From Cytophagales bacterium (GTDB lineage: Bacteria; Bacteroidota; Bacteroidia; Cytophagales; UBA9547): a DNA stretch of 14,604 bases. The position numbers were made by a program, and so were the translations under genes. Every line of letters begins with the position of its first letter. Position 1 is the stretch's first letter. The stretch covers positions 1 through 14,604 of the forward strand of contig JAAFJZ010000016.1 in NCBI GenBank assembly GCA_013298205.1. The letters run 5' to 3'. The notes below the pieces were generated by a model that was not told the DNA's origin, searched no databases, and saw nothing but the letters and a program-made list of their open reading frames with translations. Of the stretch, positions 14,197 to 14,604 are shown one piece after another.

Positions 14197-14604
14197 ATGG
14201 CAACCCAAACAACCAAAAGAAACCCGATTAAATCGGCATTCGCATCCGCAGCAATCATAATCTGTTTTATCATTGCTGTTTTATTATTCATTTTTGTAAT
14301 GGGTAGTGGAAGTAACTTTGAAGCTGGCGACAACAACAACCATCCACTTCCAGGAAATTATTTAGGTATGATTTACAAAGGTGGTGTAATCGTGCCTATT
14401 TTGATGTCAATGTTATTGATGACTTTCGTTTTCTCTATTGAAAGAATCCTTACTATTGGTCAAGCTACGGGTTCTGGTTCTGTAGAAGATTTTGTAATTA
14501 ATATCAAAAATGCTTTAGAAGCCAACAAAACGGATGAAGCTTTAGCACTTTGCGAAAAACAAAAAGGCTCAATAGGTAATGTAATTCTTTCTGTTGTACA
14601 GAAA
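14197..14604 (+). CDS. MotA/TolQ/ExbB proton-channel family protein, N-terminal part only
   Basis: The first 136 codons are present and the frame runs off the right edge. The ATG at 14197 starts MATQTTKRNPIKSAFASAA, a basic tail leading into a strong membrane segment (about residues 17-35). Next comes a short periplasmic stretch rich in Asp and Asn (EAGDNNNHPLPGNY), and then a second membrane segment, YKGGVIVPILMSMLLMTFVFS, which runs into IERILTIGQATG. The GG.IVP..M...T..FSIER pattern and the following cytoplasmic helix with ALALCEKQKGS are typical of Bacteroidota ExbB. With ExbD and TonB, ExbB uses the proton gradient to energise outer-membrane transport. The partner genes would be expected just beyond the window. 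Promoter and leader are at 14041-14138. Confidence 0.92.
   Translation, partial: MATQTTKRNPIKSAFASAAIIICFIIAVLLFIFVMGSGSNFEAGDNNNHPLPGNYLGMIYKGGVIVPILMSMLLMTFVFSIERILTIGQATGSGSVEDFVINIKNALEANKTDEALALCEKQKGSIGNVILSVVQK

Overview
The window is AT-rich DNA from a bacterium most likely in the Bacteroidota. The reasons are the TAnnTTTG-type -7 promoter boxes with an upstream TTG, the lack of Shine-Dalgarno sequences, a secreted S46 dipeptidyl-peptidase, an FG-GAP (VCBS-type) secreted protein and an ExbB-like channel subunit of the Bacteroidota style. A Cytophagales-like host is my best guess, but this is inference. I see no rRNA, tRNA, CRISPR array, insertion sequence or phage gene. The window starts inside one gene and ends inside another.

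Layout. Positions 1-328 (minus) hold the N-terminal part of a secreted FG-GAP protein. Positions 547-4144 (plus) are a tight three-gene unit: an S46 peptidase, a small ABC ATPase two bases later, and methionyl-tRNA formyltransferase (fmt) overlapping the ATPase by four bases. Positions 4190-5924 (minus) hold a proteasome-like peptidase of the Anbu family and, downstream, a lipoprotein of unknown function with its own good promoter. Positions 5925-6296 are a non-coding stretch with two strong inverted repeats, one ahead of each flanking gene. Positions 6297-7529 (plus) encode a GT4 glycosyltransferase, convergent with an M3 oligoendopeptidase (7540-9279, minus). Upstream of the M3 gene on the same strand is an ArnT/PMT-like GT39 membrane glycosyltransferase (9354-11012). 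Divergent from it is a secreted protein made of eight repeats of about 70 residues (11172-13052), followed after 20 bases by a GT2 glycosyltransferase (13073-13987). The window closes with the first 136 codons of an ExbB/TolQ/MotA-family channel protein (14197-14604), behind a good promoter and a structured leader.

How the parts may work together. The first plus-strand unit mixes periplasmic peptide breakdown with a housekeeping translation-initiation enzyme, so co-transcription does not imply a shared pathway. The three glycosyltransferases (GT4, GT39, GT2) are separate transcription units around a secreted repeat protein, which fits a surface-glycan or glycoprotein neighbourhood but does not prove one. 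The features most worth following are the eight-repeat secreted protein next to two glycosyltransferases, the Anbu proteasome homologue without its usual partner genes, and the leader ahead of the ExbB gene in which two left arms compete for one right arm.
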